DNA of 64,000 bases from NCBI RefSeq assembly GCF_964340395.1, contig NC_135559.1, forward strand, positions 10,066,259 through 10,130,258, written 5' to 3'. The DNA is from Glandiceps talaboti. Taxonomy: Eukaryota; Hemichordata; Enteropneusta; Spengelidae. The notes beneath the pieces are model-generated. The model did no database searches. It was not told the DNA's origin and worked only from the letters and a program-made list of their open reading frames with translations. The translations under genes and the position numbers were made by a program. Below are positions 52,751-64,000 of this stretch, piece after piece (the first letter of the stretch is position 1; every line of letters begins with the position of its first letter).

Positions 52751-53026
52751 AGACTCTCTTTCTGTCTCAGGAACGTCGCTAGCAGAATGCGGCCATTTTG
52801 TATGTACTTTATTGACCACACAGAACTAACCATTCAGCGATGTGTTATTGCAAGCCACCGTGTTACAACGATGTTACCAAGGGTTACACTAACACGTCAT
52901 TGAATGTTTAATCCTATGTAGTCGATAAGGGTGTACAGTACGAGGATATTAGAAGTACGCGGTAGATATCGGTACATACAAAACGGCCGCATTCTGCTAG
53001 TGACATTCCTGAGGTTGTGAGAGTCT
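52751..53026. mobile_element. 276-bp foldback element
   Basis: agactctctttctgtctcag, gaacgtcgctagcagaatgc and ggccattttgtatgtac on the left pair with gtacatacaaaacggcc, gcattctgctagtgacattc and gagagtct on the right. No coding capacity. Confidence 0.8.
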
Positions 53027-53384
53027 AATTCAAAAGGTACTCACAGTATTCTGTTTACTTAAAGTAAACTTAATCATCTCTAGCAATTGACACAACTCAA
53101 ATCTGCTATGAACATATAACTTATAAATAATCCAATCACGTAATTTATTATATGTATCAAAATTGTTGAGGAAATTCCTACAATGTTAATATTAGGCTAG
53201 AATATAGTTTCATTGAGGTTTTATACATCAAGTATTTTCATTTGAGTAACAATGCTTACAAACTCAGTTTGTGCCACTTTAAGGATGGCAGTGTCCATAT
53301 CTCCACTATGAGTGTAGAACTACTTTGAAATTGGCAAAAGAATGTTTTGGTCAGCAATTTGCAGGGTCATGGCCACACAGGGGT

Positions 53385-53675
53385 GGGCTTCATACATGAA
53401 AATGCAACCAATTGATTCAAGATTGCAACAGAGGTAAATGGCCATGTGGGGGGCGTTGCTCCATATTTGAAGTCAGTCGATTTATGGGTAAAAAATTACC
53501 ATGTGGGGGCGTGCTTCAAAACTGAGCATCTGACCAGTTGATTTGAGGGTTAGAATAGACATTAATCTGTAAGGTCCGCCATGTCTAAATAGACATAAAT
53601 GGCCAAAACAGGGCATGCTTCATAAACTGAACTCTGACCAGTTGATTAAAGTGTTGAAACAGAGATGAACGGAAA
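53385..53675. repeat. degenerate ~85-bp tandem repeat, about 4 units
   Basis: Recurring atggccannnnnggggnngnncttca, ctgaccagttgatt and gttgaaacagag-type blocks at roughly 85-bp spacing. Confidence 0.6.
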
Positions 53676-54832
53676 TAAAAAGCGGTGAAAATTCAAAATG
53701 CCGTAATTATTGCAAACATTTGGACTCACAAGTCATGTGTACTCTAGCTCCTAACCAATACATTAGACAGACCAGCTGACATAATGTACTAAAAATAGAT
53801 TATCACAAGAAGATAAACAAAAGAAGGAATAATACAAGTCAAGTCAGTAACCCTCCTCCACCAAGGCAGTGAACACTTGGTTCAATAAAACTAGTCTTTG
53901 TTTACAAAACTCATTCTTCAAAAAAAAAAAGTCTAGCTGCACTCTTTGTATTTTTCATCGTACAAAGACATTTTCTTTTCACTTTATGATTTTAGATTAA
54001 GTGGCACAGTCTGTAAACTGAGATATTCATTAGCATTAAATGAACCTTACACAAAGTGCTACAGTGAATCTTTCAGTCAGTCTACAGTAGACTGCATGAT
54101 ACATCATGTCACTCTGCCCTCAGTGGCCCTCTCCTAAAAGGGGTTGGCTGATGCATGAGGGCGCCCCGTCATGGCATATTACTCTGGTAATTGAGGTCTT
54201 GAATACTATTGTCGCTACATGGTGATAGACAGTGATAAGCTATTGAATGGATGAATTATAGTCTCAGTAGAGAGGCTCTCTCTAAGTTAGTTTCATAAAC
54301 TTGCAGTGTAGCTGTTTTGATACTTCCAATGTTTACACTATCTTGATCACAGGGTGATCACAATCACACAACAGAGGAACCGCCATCACCCACTTGTGTA
54401 ATCTACCACATTGAAGAACAATAGATTTACTTTGTGTTTATCTCAATAAAAACGAAACCTCATTTACCAGAGTCGCACCTTACAGACAACAGAGTGACAC
54501 TGTCAAAACAACAAGTCTAATAAGATGATAGACAATAAATATTCCACATAAAAGTTATAGTGCTTCACAGGGATGAAATGTTTGGCAAATCAAACTATTG
54601 ACTGTTACGTACACCCTTTTCAGTCTCCATGGGAACAGACAAAAACCAGAAAAAGATAAGTCATTTTTTTTTAGAATGATGACGAGGCGCTATAACCTTT
54701 AATGCGTCAGTGACAGACTGTGTACCTTTAAACAATACAATAGTCACATGACCAATGTCTGAGAAATGAATATGAGCTGAAATCATCAGTCAGTAGGAAT
54801 GGGTGGGTTACAATTAAGGAACAAGTACCGTA

Positions 54833-55114
54833 CTGTAAACCTGGAAATTTTCGCTAAAGATATATTTACGCTAATTTCGGTCAAGTTGGAATACAAAAAC
54901 CGCAAAACTAATGTGACTAAAATGCATTCTTGTACATGAACACAATGTACCAGTATGGTAATTAGTAAAAATTAAGAAGTGTGACTAAATGTCTTCTTGT
55001 ACATGAAAACAATGTACTAGTCTGGTAATTAGTAAAAATTAGTCTTTGAGAACTAGCTGAAGACTGTAAAATCGCCAAATTTTTCTAGTAGCGAAAATAT
55101 CTAGGTTTAAAGTA
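54833..55114. mobile_element. MITE with TACTGTAAA..TTTTCGCT ends, copy 2
   Basis: Left end tactgtaaacctggaaattt then tcgcta; right end tagcgaaaatatctaggttt. The interior holds a tandem duplication of about 70 bp (cttgtacatgaa, caatgtac, agt, tggtaattagtaaaaatt). Confidence 0.8.
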
Positions 55115-55239
55115 ATCCTAAATGGGTCAGTCACATTCCAAAATCTTTCTTTTAACAGATGTAATACCACATACAACAATGGCAGAACAACTAAAGATAA
55201 GCTAACACAGAGACGAAAACTATTATTGTGACATGTTGA

Positions 55240-55600
55240 TAAGTTACTTGTATTTGCATATGTAATTACACCCATAGTAGGGTGGTATCTCTGATAGGTT
55301 TTGTCAAGTGATGGGACTTTCAATTTCTTTCGGTGTTTACTGGATCTTGATAACTGGATGATTATGTCCACAAGTCATAACCAAGATACTGCTATCACCC
55401 ACTTGTGTATTCATCTACCAATTACACCCACAATAGGGTGGCATCTCTGACAGCAAGTTTTGTCAAATGGTGGCGCTTTCAACCTCATTCAGAGCTTACA
55501 CTATCTTGATTGTACAGGGTGATCAGATCCACATACCAACCAAGACACCGCTATAACCCACAGGGTGTAATCTCTACCACATGCAACAATAGTTTTAGTT
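55240..55600. repeat. degenerate ~170-bp repeat, 2-3 units
   Basis: Recurring aattacacccanatagggtgg, atctctgata/cag, gttttgtcaa and actcttgat-type blocks. A related unit lies near 54335-54410. Confidence 0.55.
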
Positions 55601-56552
55601 TGTGTCTATCTTAGTTTGCCGACAGCACATTTTCCATAGTCATACATGAATCCTGAACATAAAATCAATGCTTAAATTTAAAAAAAACTTGATCAGTAAT
55701 TTTTCTTAACTGCAAGCACTTAGCTCGAGTTCCAACAGTATAAGCTATATACATTCTAAGGTGGTTAATAGCTAAAACAAAATGCATATTAGTATAGTTC
55801 TCAACACTGATATTATATTATACCAAACGTTCTATTAAATTATTACTTTCCAAATATTAGTGAGTTACAACATGAAATATACACAGATAACTCCATGGGT
55901 AGACATCAATGCACTGCACAAATCTTTCTGGTCAGTCTCATTTTTTCATCAAATACATTTTTTTTCCAAAAAAAGGTAAAAATCGTTCAACAGTATATAT
56001 TTTGCGTAAAATTAATATAAAACTAAGTGGTCTTAATATATAATACATGCTTGCACCAAGGTTTGTACACGGTTGCGTAAGAATAGCAATTCAGGTCAAA
56101 GGTTACTTATCTGTGTCAAAGGTCGTTGTTATGGCTACATGTTTTTGATCGTGTTTGCATGTTGTCAGACTGAATGACAACATGATACCTTGGCATTCAA
56201 AGAGTTTCAGGAATTCCTATCTGATACTCTCATGTCAGGTCAGAGGTCAATGTCATCAGTCTAGAAGGTCAATGGGTCAAAGGTTAATACTGTGCACATG
56301 CATAATCACTCTTTGTATTTCGATGTGTTGACAGAATCACGTTACGATAAGGATTGTACAATGTTCCAGGTACAAATTCTTGTATGTGACATAAAATGAT
56401 GTCATTTTATATATGCGTAAATCAACAATCAATATTTACATTCAGGAGTAGCAACAAAAACTCCACTATCAAAGCAGAGGCTAGGGTGCTTGTTTTCAAA
56501 GGTGCTAATAAATGACAGTTTAGCTAGTTGTCTGTATACGACCTTGGTTGGA

Positions 56553-56761
56553 TTAACGCCGTTTATGTTTGGCCACGTTGACGAAAACTTTGATAACGCC
56601 GTTAAAGTCGGCTGTAACAAATACTTCTTTCTCTACAAGTTTGTCACTTTTCTTTGGTGCTTCAGCACCTTGGACTTCTTCAGCCTCGGTGTCTTCTTTA
56701 GGTTTCAGGATCAGCGAAGGATTGGCTGCAAACACTGCTGCAGTAACAACTGCATTGTGAG
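56553..56761 (-). CDS. WDR44: WDR44 last coding exon with stop
   Basis: 209 nt, phase 1, ends TAA. Encodes [20 protein letters not shown], an acidic/Lys-rich variable stretch, then [18 protein letters not shown] and a basic end KHKRR. Confidence 0.95.
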
Positions 56762-58524
56762 CTGTGAAATGAACAAAATATGGTGAGATTTCTGGTGATT
56801 AGTACAGCATATACATATATGTCATGGTTATACAGATGATACAACATGATATGATGTGATATGATATGATATGATGCGATATGATATATGATATGATACA
56901 TGGTATGTGATACGATATGATATGATGTGATGATATGATATGTGATATATGTGACACGACATGACTTGACACATGATATATGATACATGATGATATGTGA
57001 CATATGACATGACATGATATATATGTCATATGATACATATGATATGTGACATATGGCATAGGATATAATATGATATGATATGATATGATATGATATGATA
57101 TATGATAAATAATGTGAAATGTGATAGAATGTGATATGATAGGCCATATACTAATTTTGTAATTAAAGCAATTCAAACAACATTATTTAACTCTTGATAT
57201 GAACACTATAAATGAGTGTGTCACATAGTAGAATAGCTGTACTTGGGTGTTAAGGGTTGTAAATGAGTGGACACACAGTACAATAACTTTACTTTGGTGT
57301 TAAGGGTTGTAAATGAGTGGACACACAGTACAATAACTTTACTTTGGTGTTAAGGGTTGTAAATGAGTGGACACAGTACAATAACTTTACTTTGGTGTTA
57401 AGGGTTGTAAATGAGTGGACACACAGTAGAATAACTTTACTTGGGTGTTCAGGGTTGTAAATAAGTGGACACACAGTAGAATAATTTTACTTTGGTGTTA
57501 AGGGTTGTAAATGAGTAGACACACAGTACAATAACTTTACTTGGGTGTTAAGGGTTGTAAATGAGTGGACACACAGTAGAATAACTTTACTTGGGTGTTA
57601 AGATGTGTTTAATTTTCCAAAATTTAAGTTGTCTAAATTGACATCAGAATGTAGTGTATACACAGACTTACCTTTAATGCCTTCCCAGAAGTCATTCCTA
57701 TCTCTTCTTGTAGATGTAAATTTACTATAGTCATACTGTGTTTTCCAGATATACACATATCTATCTTCAGATCCGCATATTATGTACTTTGCATTGTGAC
57801 TGCAATAAATAGTTAGACATCAGCTGTTTTACCCTGTTAGGGTATAGGCACTTAGAACTCATGAATATTCAGTGTGCAACTTGAATACATTATTTCTGCT
57901 GACTCCCATGATGCAATAGCCAATAGCAGAGATATCCTATCAAGGCACAAAATCAACTTGATGCTTCACTGAAATTGCAAGTAATTGTATGTGATGTAAA
58001 ATCATGAAATGACTCTCCAGGAGCCGTGGTTTATAAAATGTCTCTATTCCCTGGAGTGATATTCCCCTTTAAGGTAGAATTTCCCTCAGGAACTAAATTT
58101 CCCAGAAAATCAAGGTTTTCAAAATCTCTCCGTATGAAAACTTGTTCCTGGTTATTCAAAATTCTCTAAAAGAAATTTAGGTGTTCACTGTCTTGTTTTC
58201 AAGGAAATTGACAATCTTTTATTCCCAGCAGACGAAAACCAACTGTGTCACAATTAGAGTATATAGACAAATTTTATTGACACTTCATTGACTGATAACG
58301 ATCAGCTAGGGTCTATCCTTACCAATGAGTAAACATTGGTTACAGATAGATTACAGTTAGAGCTACCATTACTGAGCTGATAATAGGGAACTTGCAAACC
58401 CGCCATGTTGAATGTTGCATCATGGGAAATGTGATGATAAATATTAATCAATTAGTATTGTAAACAATGTTGATACATTGTTTGTAACCACAAATAATCA
58501 ATTTATAGTCACCCTGACCATTGT

Positions 58525-58555
<31 letters not shown>

Positions 58556-61500
58556 GGGGGGGGTAGTTTAACAGTAGCTCCAGCTTAGGTATTACGATAA
58601 CCACATGTAATACCACAGTCCTTTGTGTCTGAGCATGCTCAGTCTGGACTGCAAGTTTCCTATTAAAGCAGTCAATACATAATTATTTTACACCTGATAC
58701 GAATGTAGTAAATGAATGCGACAAGTAGCTGAAATGCTTTAGTTACCCGTTATGTGTTGTACATACAGTTACAGAGATCAAATCATTAAAGGGTTAAGAA
58801 GGGAGAAAGTTGCAAAATGACAGTTGTAGGTATAAAAACTCACCTTAAGCCGGCTTTAATCTGACTACTGTTATTAGCACAGCCTTTGTATTTACAAGCC
58901 AATGACAGATCTCGTAGGTCATAGAGTCTTATACGTGAATCATTGGATGTTATTAAAATCTGGAATATACAAAACATCATATCAAGTTGGTTGTGGGGTA
59001 AATATATTAGACAGTGAATTTGTGTTTCTAGCGGAAAGTCTCTCAAGAAAAGTAACCACAATTCTCGGTACCTGAAATAGAATATTACTGCCGCAGCCTA
59101 GGCACATCACAAAAATAACAAACATTTTACAGTATTTCCTGATCAACACCATAACTGCCACGCCATGCACTTCACATACATGTACATTACTATAGGCACG
59201 TGTGAGAATAAGTCAACCATCTTGTTCTATTTTGACCCTCTAGCATGGGGTAAAATACAATTACAGGTACCAACGCATGATTACTATTTCTCTTCTTTAG
59301 CACTAGAGGGTGCAATCTATTGGAAACATCTATTGGCTTGTCTTATAGTATGATAATGCTCTATTTCACCACTAGAGGGCATGACTCTGTGGAAAGGTCT
59401 ATTGGCATGTCTTGTCACCTTTCATTTCACTGCTCTACTTGAAAACTAGAAGATGCAATTCATTGGCAAGATCTTCATGTTATACATTTCCATTACATCT
59501 CAATATCACTACTAGAGTGTGCTTGTAGCTGATGTTAAGTCACGATGAAGTCTATCATAACGAGTATTGATAAAATGTGATGGTTTATTTTCCACATCAC
59601 CACATTCACATGCCATGTTGTGATATACCGATATATGGTACTGCTACACACAGTAGATGATGCTGATTTACGAACTACTAAACTGTGCAAATGCCACAAA
59701 CTTGTTAGTAGAATCATGGTATTCGTACCTTATCCTGACTTGGTAGACACTCTATGCCAGTAATTTTTCTGCCCTTTGCATTCTTTCCTCTGGTAGATCT
59801 CACATGAATCTGAGTAAAGTACTTCAAGTGCTGCAGAGAATAAATCAAACCAATTAATTTACATTTTATGTATGTACCAGCAGTATGTGTTACCCAATAC
59901 CCCCACTCTGTTTTACATCTAAATGATAGTACTCTACAGGAAGTTGAACAGTCCACAGTCCACAATTCTCTCTGATTTGTATACTTCACATTACCCTCAC
60001 CAATTTTGACATTTTCAAACTGTACAATTAGAGCCAATGTCTAAACATACAAATCAGAGAGAAGTATGGGACATTCAACATACTGTGTACTGGGTACATG
60101 TTAGTCTGGATAACAACGTGGCTTCTAACTAAACCACGTCTAGTCAAAGTCCCTCAATCAGCACAAAAAGTTGTTCATCCAATCAGTGAACCCCAACTGT
60201 TAGAATGACATAAACATTGTATAAGTAGCATCCTGAGCTGACAAATATACCATATTTGGACATAAATATACCATATTTGGACATTACATAACTACCACAA
60301 TAAAGACTAACTTTATGAGGGACTGTGTCATTGGTTAGAATTTTGTTACTGATTAACAAAGACATGATGTTAATGACTGTGTGGGTGGTTGTGGACGAAT
60401 TTTATATTGCATCTCATGCATTTCAGGACTTCTAGAGGGACGACTTTGACTATACTGTGAGTGGAGGTGTAAATGGTAATGATACTTTATAGGAACTAGA
60501 CTAGGTACATGTAAATTCGTCAAAGTTTTTACCATACTACCGCCCTCCGTAATAAGATTCCCACATCTTAGCAAAATCACTACCAATACAGGCAAAAAAC
60601 AGGTAAGAAATGTCAAGTAATGTTGCTACCAACCTCCATGTCATAGAACACACATCTACCGTCGTAGGTACCGACCACGGCAAATCTACCGTTTTGACAG
60701 AAGTTAGCTGCCGTGATTAGTTTGGTCTGTCCGTCAATTTCATTCCATAGTGCCACTTTCTTGTCTGGGATATTCCAGAGTCTTAGCTTCCCATCCAGGG
60801 AACCACTCAGGAAATACCTGTCATCCTGTATGAGTACAAATACAATGTAATGGTTACAATGTTACCCTTTCATGGCACTGACACTACATTTGGATGGAAG
60901 ATATTAAATAGAAGCAGTATTAGAGAGTTACATGCATACCTTTTTATGGCACAAATAACCCCTAGTGAGTTACAATTCTACCCTTTTATGGCACCAAGAG
61001 GCATTGGTGAGTTACAAAGGTACTCTTTTATGGCACCAATAGGCACTATTGATGGCACAAACAGGCACTGGTGAGTTACAATCTTACCCTTTTATGGCAC
61101 CAATAGGTACTAGACGGTTACCATCTTACCCGTTTATGGCACTCCTACCAAAGTAACAAGATGGAGGATGATAGCAGCAATAAAAGCAAAGGTGTGGTAA
61201 TTAGCACTACAGCGTTATTTATAATACTACCCTTTTATGGCACCAGAAACATTAGTGAATGAGCGTCTTACCCCTTTATGGTACTGTCAAGAACTGGGAT
61301 AATTTTGACTTACCCTTGGATGGAAGACGATTGCCGTAACAAAGTCAATATGTTGAAAACAACACAGACATTCCCTTCTTGATATATGCCATAAACGAAC
61401 TGTCTTGTCCATTGAGGAAGACAAAATAAAATAATTCTGCAAAGACACAAACAAAAGAAACAAGACATTGCTATAATTCTTGTCTGGCTATCTTATCCAA

Positions 61501-63344
61501 GGTTCACTAATATTGGAATATTTGGCCTTATTTTTTTAGTCCATCTTTCTTTTTACCATCTACATATATCAATTTAGTGCAATAATTCACAAAGCAAATC
61601 AGAGTTTGAATTTCTACAGTGTGATAGATAAAAGGCCTAAAAAACAGGTTTGGTTTCAGTTACCCGACTCCGACCTAGTTTTTCACTGCCGACCCGAAAC
61701 TTTTTTTAGGTGTTTGAGAAAAAATAATAAAGTTGCAAAAATTGTGAAGTCTCACAAGAAATAGTGGATGCCGAAACTGACATCAACTTAAAAAGACATT
61801 ATAAAACTGTTCTTCCAATCTGTAATGGCTGTACATCTGATGAGAAGAAACCAATAACACAGAGACCATATGGAAAACAATGGAAAACATAACTACCTGA
61901 ACTAGACACTCACATATGAAAATAAAAAAAAAGAGTAAAAAATCTACCTACCCCACCTATTCTAAAATTGAGTGTAATCAGAGCCACAGTTTTTTTGAGG
62001 CCTAAGACAGATCAGGTGTGTCTTACAAAAACTGAATGGCAATTCAAAATAGGAAACCAAAAGTCCTGCAGACACAGGCACAAAAATACTTCTCAACTCC
62101 ATCTTTGGGTTGGACTCACGGGACTATTTACAATGCATTTGATGTGTACAATAAATTTAGCAACACATTCTAAACCCATCCTGCAAGTCTAAAATATTTA
62201 CATGAGCCATTCTCAATTACGTTCCCCAAATGAAAATGTATTAAACAATCCCTTGCATTTATATAATCCTACAAGCCTATCCTACACTTGGTTGGCACTG
62301 GAAGCACCTGTGTTAGGACAACTGTATGTAAATAGGAATGCTATCCCATAATTAGCACTGACCTTTGACCATGAGACATCTAGGACATCACCGGCATGTC
62401 CAGCATAAGTACAAAATGGCCGACTAGCAAAGACAGCAGCCTCGTTGTTTTCTACTTCCGTTGTATCGTGTTCCACCTCTCTGTCTGATGGGATAGAATT
62501 GATACTTTCTTGTGATGGACTTGGAGAAACACGTTTTTCACTGTTGTACCTTTGTCGCATGTCATCAAAGTAACTGTAATGATCTTTCAGTACCCAGATA
62601 CGGAGAATTGTGTCTTGACCAGCGGTTGCCTGAAATGAAGATATTACACACTATGTAAAAGACCTATATTGATTAGGATGAAAAATTGGGTGCAAAAAGC
62701 AATTGTCTGGCAGAGCTATAGAATTGGTTCTGAACAAAAAGAGAGAGAGAGTCTTTTTAGTCCATACAGTGGGATTCAAACATTGGCGTTTATTCTTTCT
62801 AGCATGATGAGAACTTGTAAGTTGTGGTGCATTCTTTAGGGGGAAATGTTTGCATATTGGTCTTTTGGGGTGGGGGTGGGGGTAGGGGGTAGGGGTGGGC
62901 CGATTTCTGGCTGTAGCAAGTCGTATACATGTAGCAATACAGTACACATCTTTCAACTGTTTGGAAAAAAATACTGATAAATACTCATTACAGCACAAAC
63001 TACTTTCGCAGTGTATATTTTTTGCAATTTTCACTTACTGGGTACACATTTAGCAAGACAACCTCACTCTACTCCTTCTATGTCACTTTACTGAACTGAC
63101 TAAGACTTACCAGCAACCTGCCACAGAAAGAAAACTTCATAGTCCACACAGCGCCAACGTGATCCCCACTAAGATCCTGTGCCATTTTGACTTGATCAAA
63201 GTCATAGGGACCTTTATTATGAGAACATGCTTTAATCTGAAAAGACAAAAATGACGATCCACTTAAAAATATGCAATAGAATAATGTACAACTCAGGAGA
63301 AATATTAACTTCTACATACCATTGATTGATTGATTGATTGATTA

Positions 63345-63386
<42 letters not shown>

Positions 63387-63489
63387 AGTACTGTTGCCAT
63401 GATAATTCTGTAAATGTACCCTTCCTAAAATTTACAGGATATCCTGTCATTCAGTCCAGTATGATATCACACATTTCTCATTTCAATCG

Positions 63490-63523
<34 letters not shown>

Positions 63524-63932
63524 TTTCTATAGCACTGATTTCCAGAGCAAATGTTCTGTTTAGTAGCACTGAATGGCTAAAGCACACCATATGCTTTAGT
63601 GAACAAATAAGTCTTCAGTTTGGTTTTGAAACAATCCAGGCTGGAGGCTTGGCGAATGTCAAGTGGCAAAGAGTTCCATGTCACACAGTGAGAACTACTG
63701 CACAGTATCTGATTAATATCACTTAAAAAGTAAGAAAAAATTCTAAAATTGTCATTAAACTCAATACTGTAAAGTTATTTGTTATTCCTATAGCAAACTC
63801 ACCTTAAATGATCTATTATCCGTAGGCAAGGCTTCATCTTCTGATGACGAAGTGTCTTCATGTTTTGTAACTTCTTTAAATTTACTGACTGTCTTGATTA
63901 CTGTCTTACCGATCATTCTCTTGATTTTAAAT
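56553..63932 (-). CDS. WDR44: WDR44-type WD40-repeat protein, C-terminal nine exons (5' part outside window)
   Basis: Exons on the minus strand: 63803-63932 (first visible), 63111-63236, 62363-62629, 61314-61436, 60634-60825, 59729-59830, 58844-58959, 57672-57799, 56553-56761. They give 463 residues in one frame, all GT-AG. Recognised from memory of human WDR44: [120 protein letters not shown]44 (rabphilin-11) is a Rab11 effector on recycling endosomes and tubules. The seen part is the WD40 propeller with a Ser/Glu-rich insertion and the C-terminal tail ending [13 protein letters not shown]. The N-terminal Rab11-binding region is not in view. It converges with COPS9. Confidence 0.95.
56826..57140. 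repeat. (GATAT)n-type low-complexity repeat
   Basis: Degenerate tgatatga units over about 315 bp in the last WDR44 intron. A 149-codon reading frame across it is repeat-derived except for the real exon end. Confidence 0.9.
57195..57602. repeat. ~52-bp minisatellite, about 8 units
   Basis: Unit contains gtgttaagggttgtaaatga, gtggacacacagtacaataa and ctttactttg. The first unit is related to the arm of the inverted repeat at 51772-51945. Confidence 0.93.
57672..57799 (-). CDS. WDR44: WDR44 exon (WD repeat)
   Basis: 128 nt, phase 2 to 1. Encodes [20 protein letters not shown] and [12 protein letters not shown]. Confidence 0.95.
57960..58075. mobile_element. TTAA-type element, right-hand part
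   Basis: gatgtaaaatcatgaaatga, ctctcc, then ctccctggagtgatattcccc and TTTAA: the right arm of the same family as 11120-11266 and 19432-20172. The left arm is not clear. Confidence 0.55.
58528..58563. repeat. (GT)n then poly-G tract
   Basis: Short GT run followed by about 24 G residues in a WDR44 intron. Confidence 0.85.
58844..58959 (-). CDS. WDR44: WDR44 exon (WD repeat)
   Basis: 116 nt, phase 0 to 2. Encodes [20 protein letters not shown] and [16 protein letters not shown]. Confidence 0.95.
59729..59830 (-). CDS. WDR44: WDR44 exon
   Basis: 102 nt, phase 0. Encodes [17 protein letters not shown] and [14 protein letters not shown]. Donor gtacga. Confidence 0.95.
60105..60207. repeat. interspersed repeat, copy 2
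   Basis: Same sequence family and orientation as 24356-24462, in a WDR44 intron. Confidence 0.75.
60634..60825 (-). CDS. WDR44: WDR44 exon (WD repeats)
   Basis: 192 nt, phase 0. Encodes [20 protein letters not shown] and [17 protein letters not shown]. Donor gttggt is a weaker match to consensus. Confidence 0.95.
60862..61280. repeat. irregular repeat around cccttttatggcacc
   Basis: The core cccttttatggcac(caatagg) recurs about nine times at irregular 35-70 bp spacing between two WDR44 exons. The reading frame through it is repetitive and not a gene. Confidence 0.75.
61314..61436 (-). CDS. WDR44: WDR44 exon (WD repeat)
   Basis: 123 nt, phase 0. Encodes [20 protein letters not shown] and [13 protein letters not shown]. 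Confidence 0.95.
61632..62005. mobile_element. AGGCCT-ended inverted-repeat element, copy 3
   Basis: Left aggcctaaaaaacaggtttgg; right atcagagccacagttttttt then gaggcctaag. The interior closely matches 42093-42484. In a WDR44 intron. Confidence 0.8.
62363..62629 (-). CDS. WDR44: WDR44 exon (WD repeat with Ser/Glu-rich insertion)
   Basis: 267 nt, phase 0. [19 protein letters not shown], then [10 protein letters not shown] and an acidic stretch, then [17 protein letters not shown]. The [10 protein letters not shown] piece is also present in vertebrate WDR44. Donor gtcagt. Confidence 0.95.
63111..63236 (-). CDS. WDR44: WDR44 exon (start of WD40 propeller)
   Basis: 126 nt, phase 0. Encodes [20 protein letters not shown] then [14 protein letters not shown], a first WD repeat strand set. 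Confidence 0.95.
63319..63386. repeat. (GATT)n microsatellite
   Basis: About 17 GATT units, facing a complementary (ATCA)n tract 100 bp away. Confidence 0.95.
63485..63730. repeat. (ATCA)n plus interspersed repeat with ttctatagcac motif
   Basis: Nine or so ATCA units, then atttctatagcactgatttc, gtcttcagtttggttttgaa and gtggcaaagagttccatgtc. The layout (short tandem then a tatagc box) resembles 24690-24960 and looks like a dispersed non-coding repeat. Confidence 0.5.
63803..63932 (-). CDS. WDR44: WDR44 exon (basic/acidic linker before the WD repeats)
   Basis: 130 nt, phase 2 to 0, acceptor ctgttcag, donor gtgagt. Encodes [20 protein letters not shown] and a short acidic/Ser stretch [10 protein letters not shown]. 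Assigned by joining in frame to the next exon. Confidence 0.85.
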
Positions 63933-64000
63933 CTGAACAGAAAGTGGTCGATTAATCATTAAATCCAACAATATACATATATAAAGCACCCATTTCCAGT

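Noticed and set aside
56698-57147. 149-codon frame on the minus strand
   Set aside because: It is made by the GATAT repeat, running into the real last WDR44 exon; the splice acceptor at 56762-56763 excludes the repeat part.

Overview
The window is AT-rich animal nuclear DNA: spliced genes with short exons and long introns, many micro- and minisatellites, and many short inverted-repeat DNA transposon remnants. Protein content (LAMP family, COPS9, WDR44) and the close match of WDR44 and COPS9 to vertebrate proteins as I remember them suggest an invertebrate deuterostome, probably marine. I cannot name the species from sequence alone. I see no prokaryotic, viral or retroelement coding region.

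Layout: (1) 728-5056, minus strand: a five-exon gene for a 277-residue, single-domain LAMP-family membrane protein with a mucin-like N-terminus. (2) 10530-40540, minus strand: an eleven-exon gene for a 622-residue LAMP-family protein with THREE luminal LAMP domains, one transmembrane helix and a GYQSV lysosomal tail; its first intron is about 20 kb. (3) 40966-43243, plus strand: COPS9, the smallest COP9 signalosome subunit, in three exons. It is head-to-head with the three-domain LAMP gene, so the two share a promoter region of about 360-425 bp. (4) 43244-56552: intergenic, full of inverted-repeat elements. (5) 56553-63932, minus strand: the last nine coding exons of WDR44, a WD40-repeat Rab11 effector; its 5' part lies beyond the right edge.

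The two LAMP genes are tandem paralogues on one strand. Their exon lengths show it: the exon before the last is 171 nt in both, the last coding exon is 146 nt in both, and inside the large gene the 171-nt exon occurs three times. The large gene therefore looks like an internal triplication of a three-exon cassette. Both encode late-endosome/lysosome membrane glycoproteins. The small gene has a near-perfect TFEB/CLEAR-type E-box and a perfect CRE about 170-200 bp upstream of its ATG, which fits lysosomal gene control.

The rest is repeat biology. Minisatellites abut or include splice sites of the LAMP genes: a 43-bp array whose unit carries the 5' splice site itself, and a 61-bp array next to another donor. 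Several DNA transposon families are resolved by target-site duplications: one pogo/mariner-like, one hAT-like, one TTAA (piggyBac-like), plus a 224-bp hairpin with a 13-14 bp duplication. Two nested insertions can be read directly, because the opposite arm of the host inverted repeat preserves the empty site.
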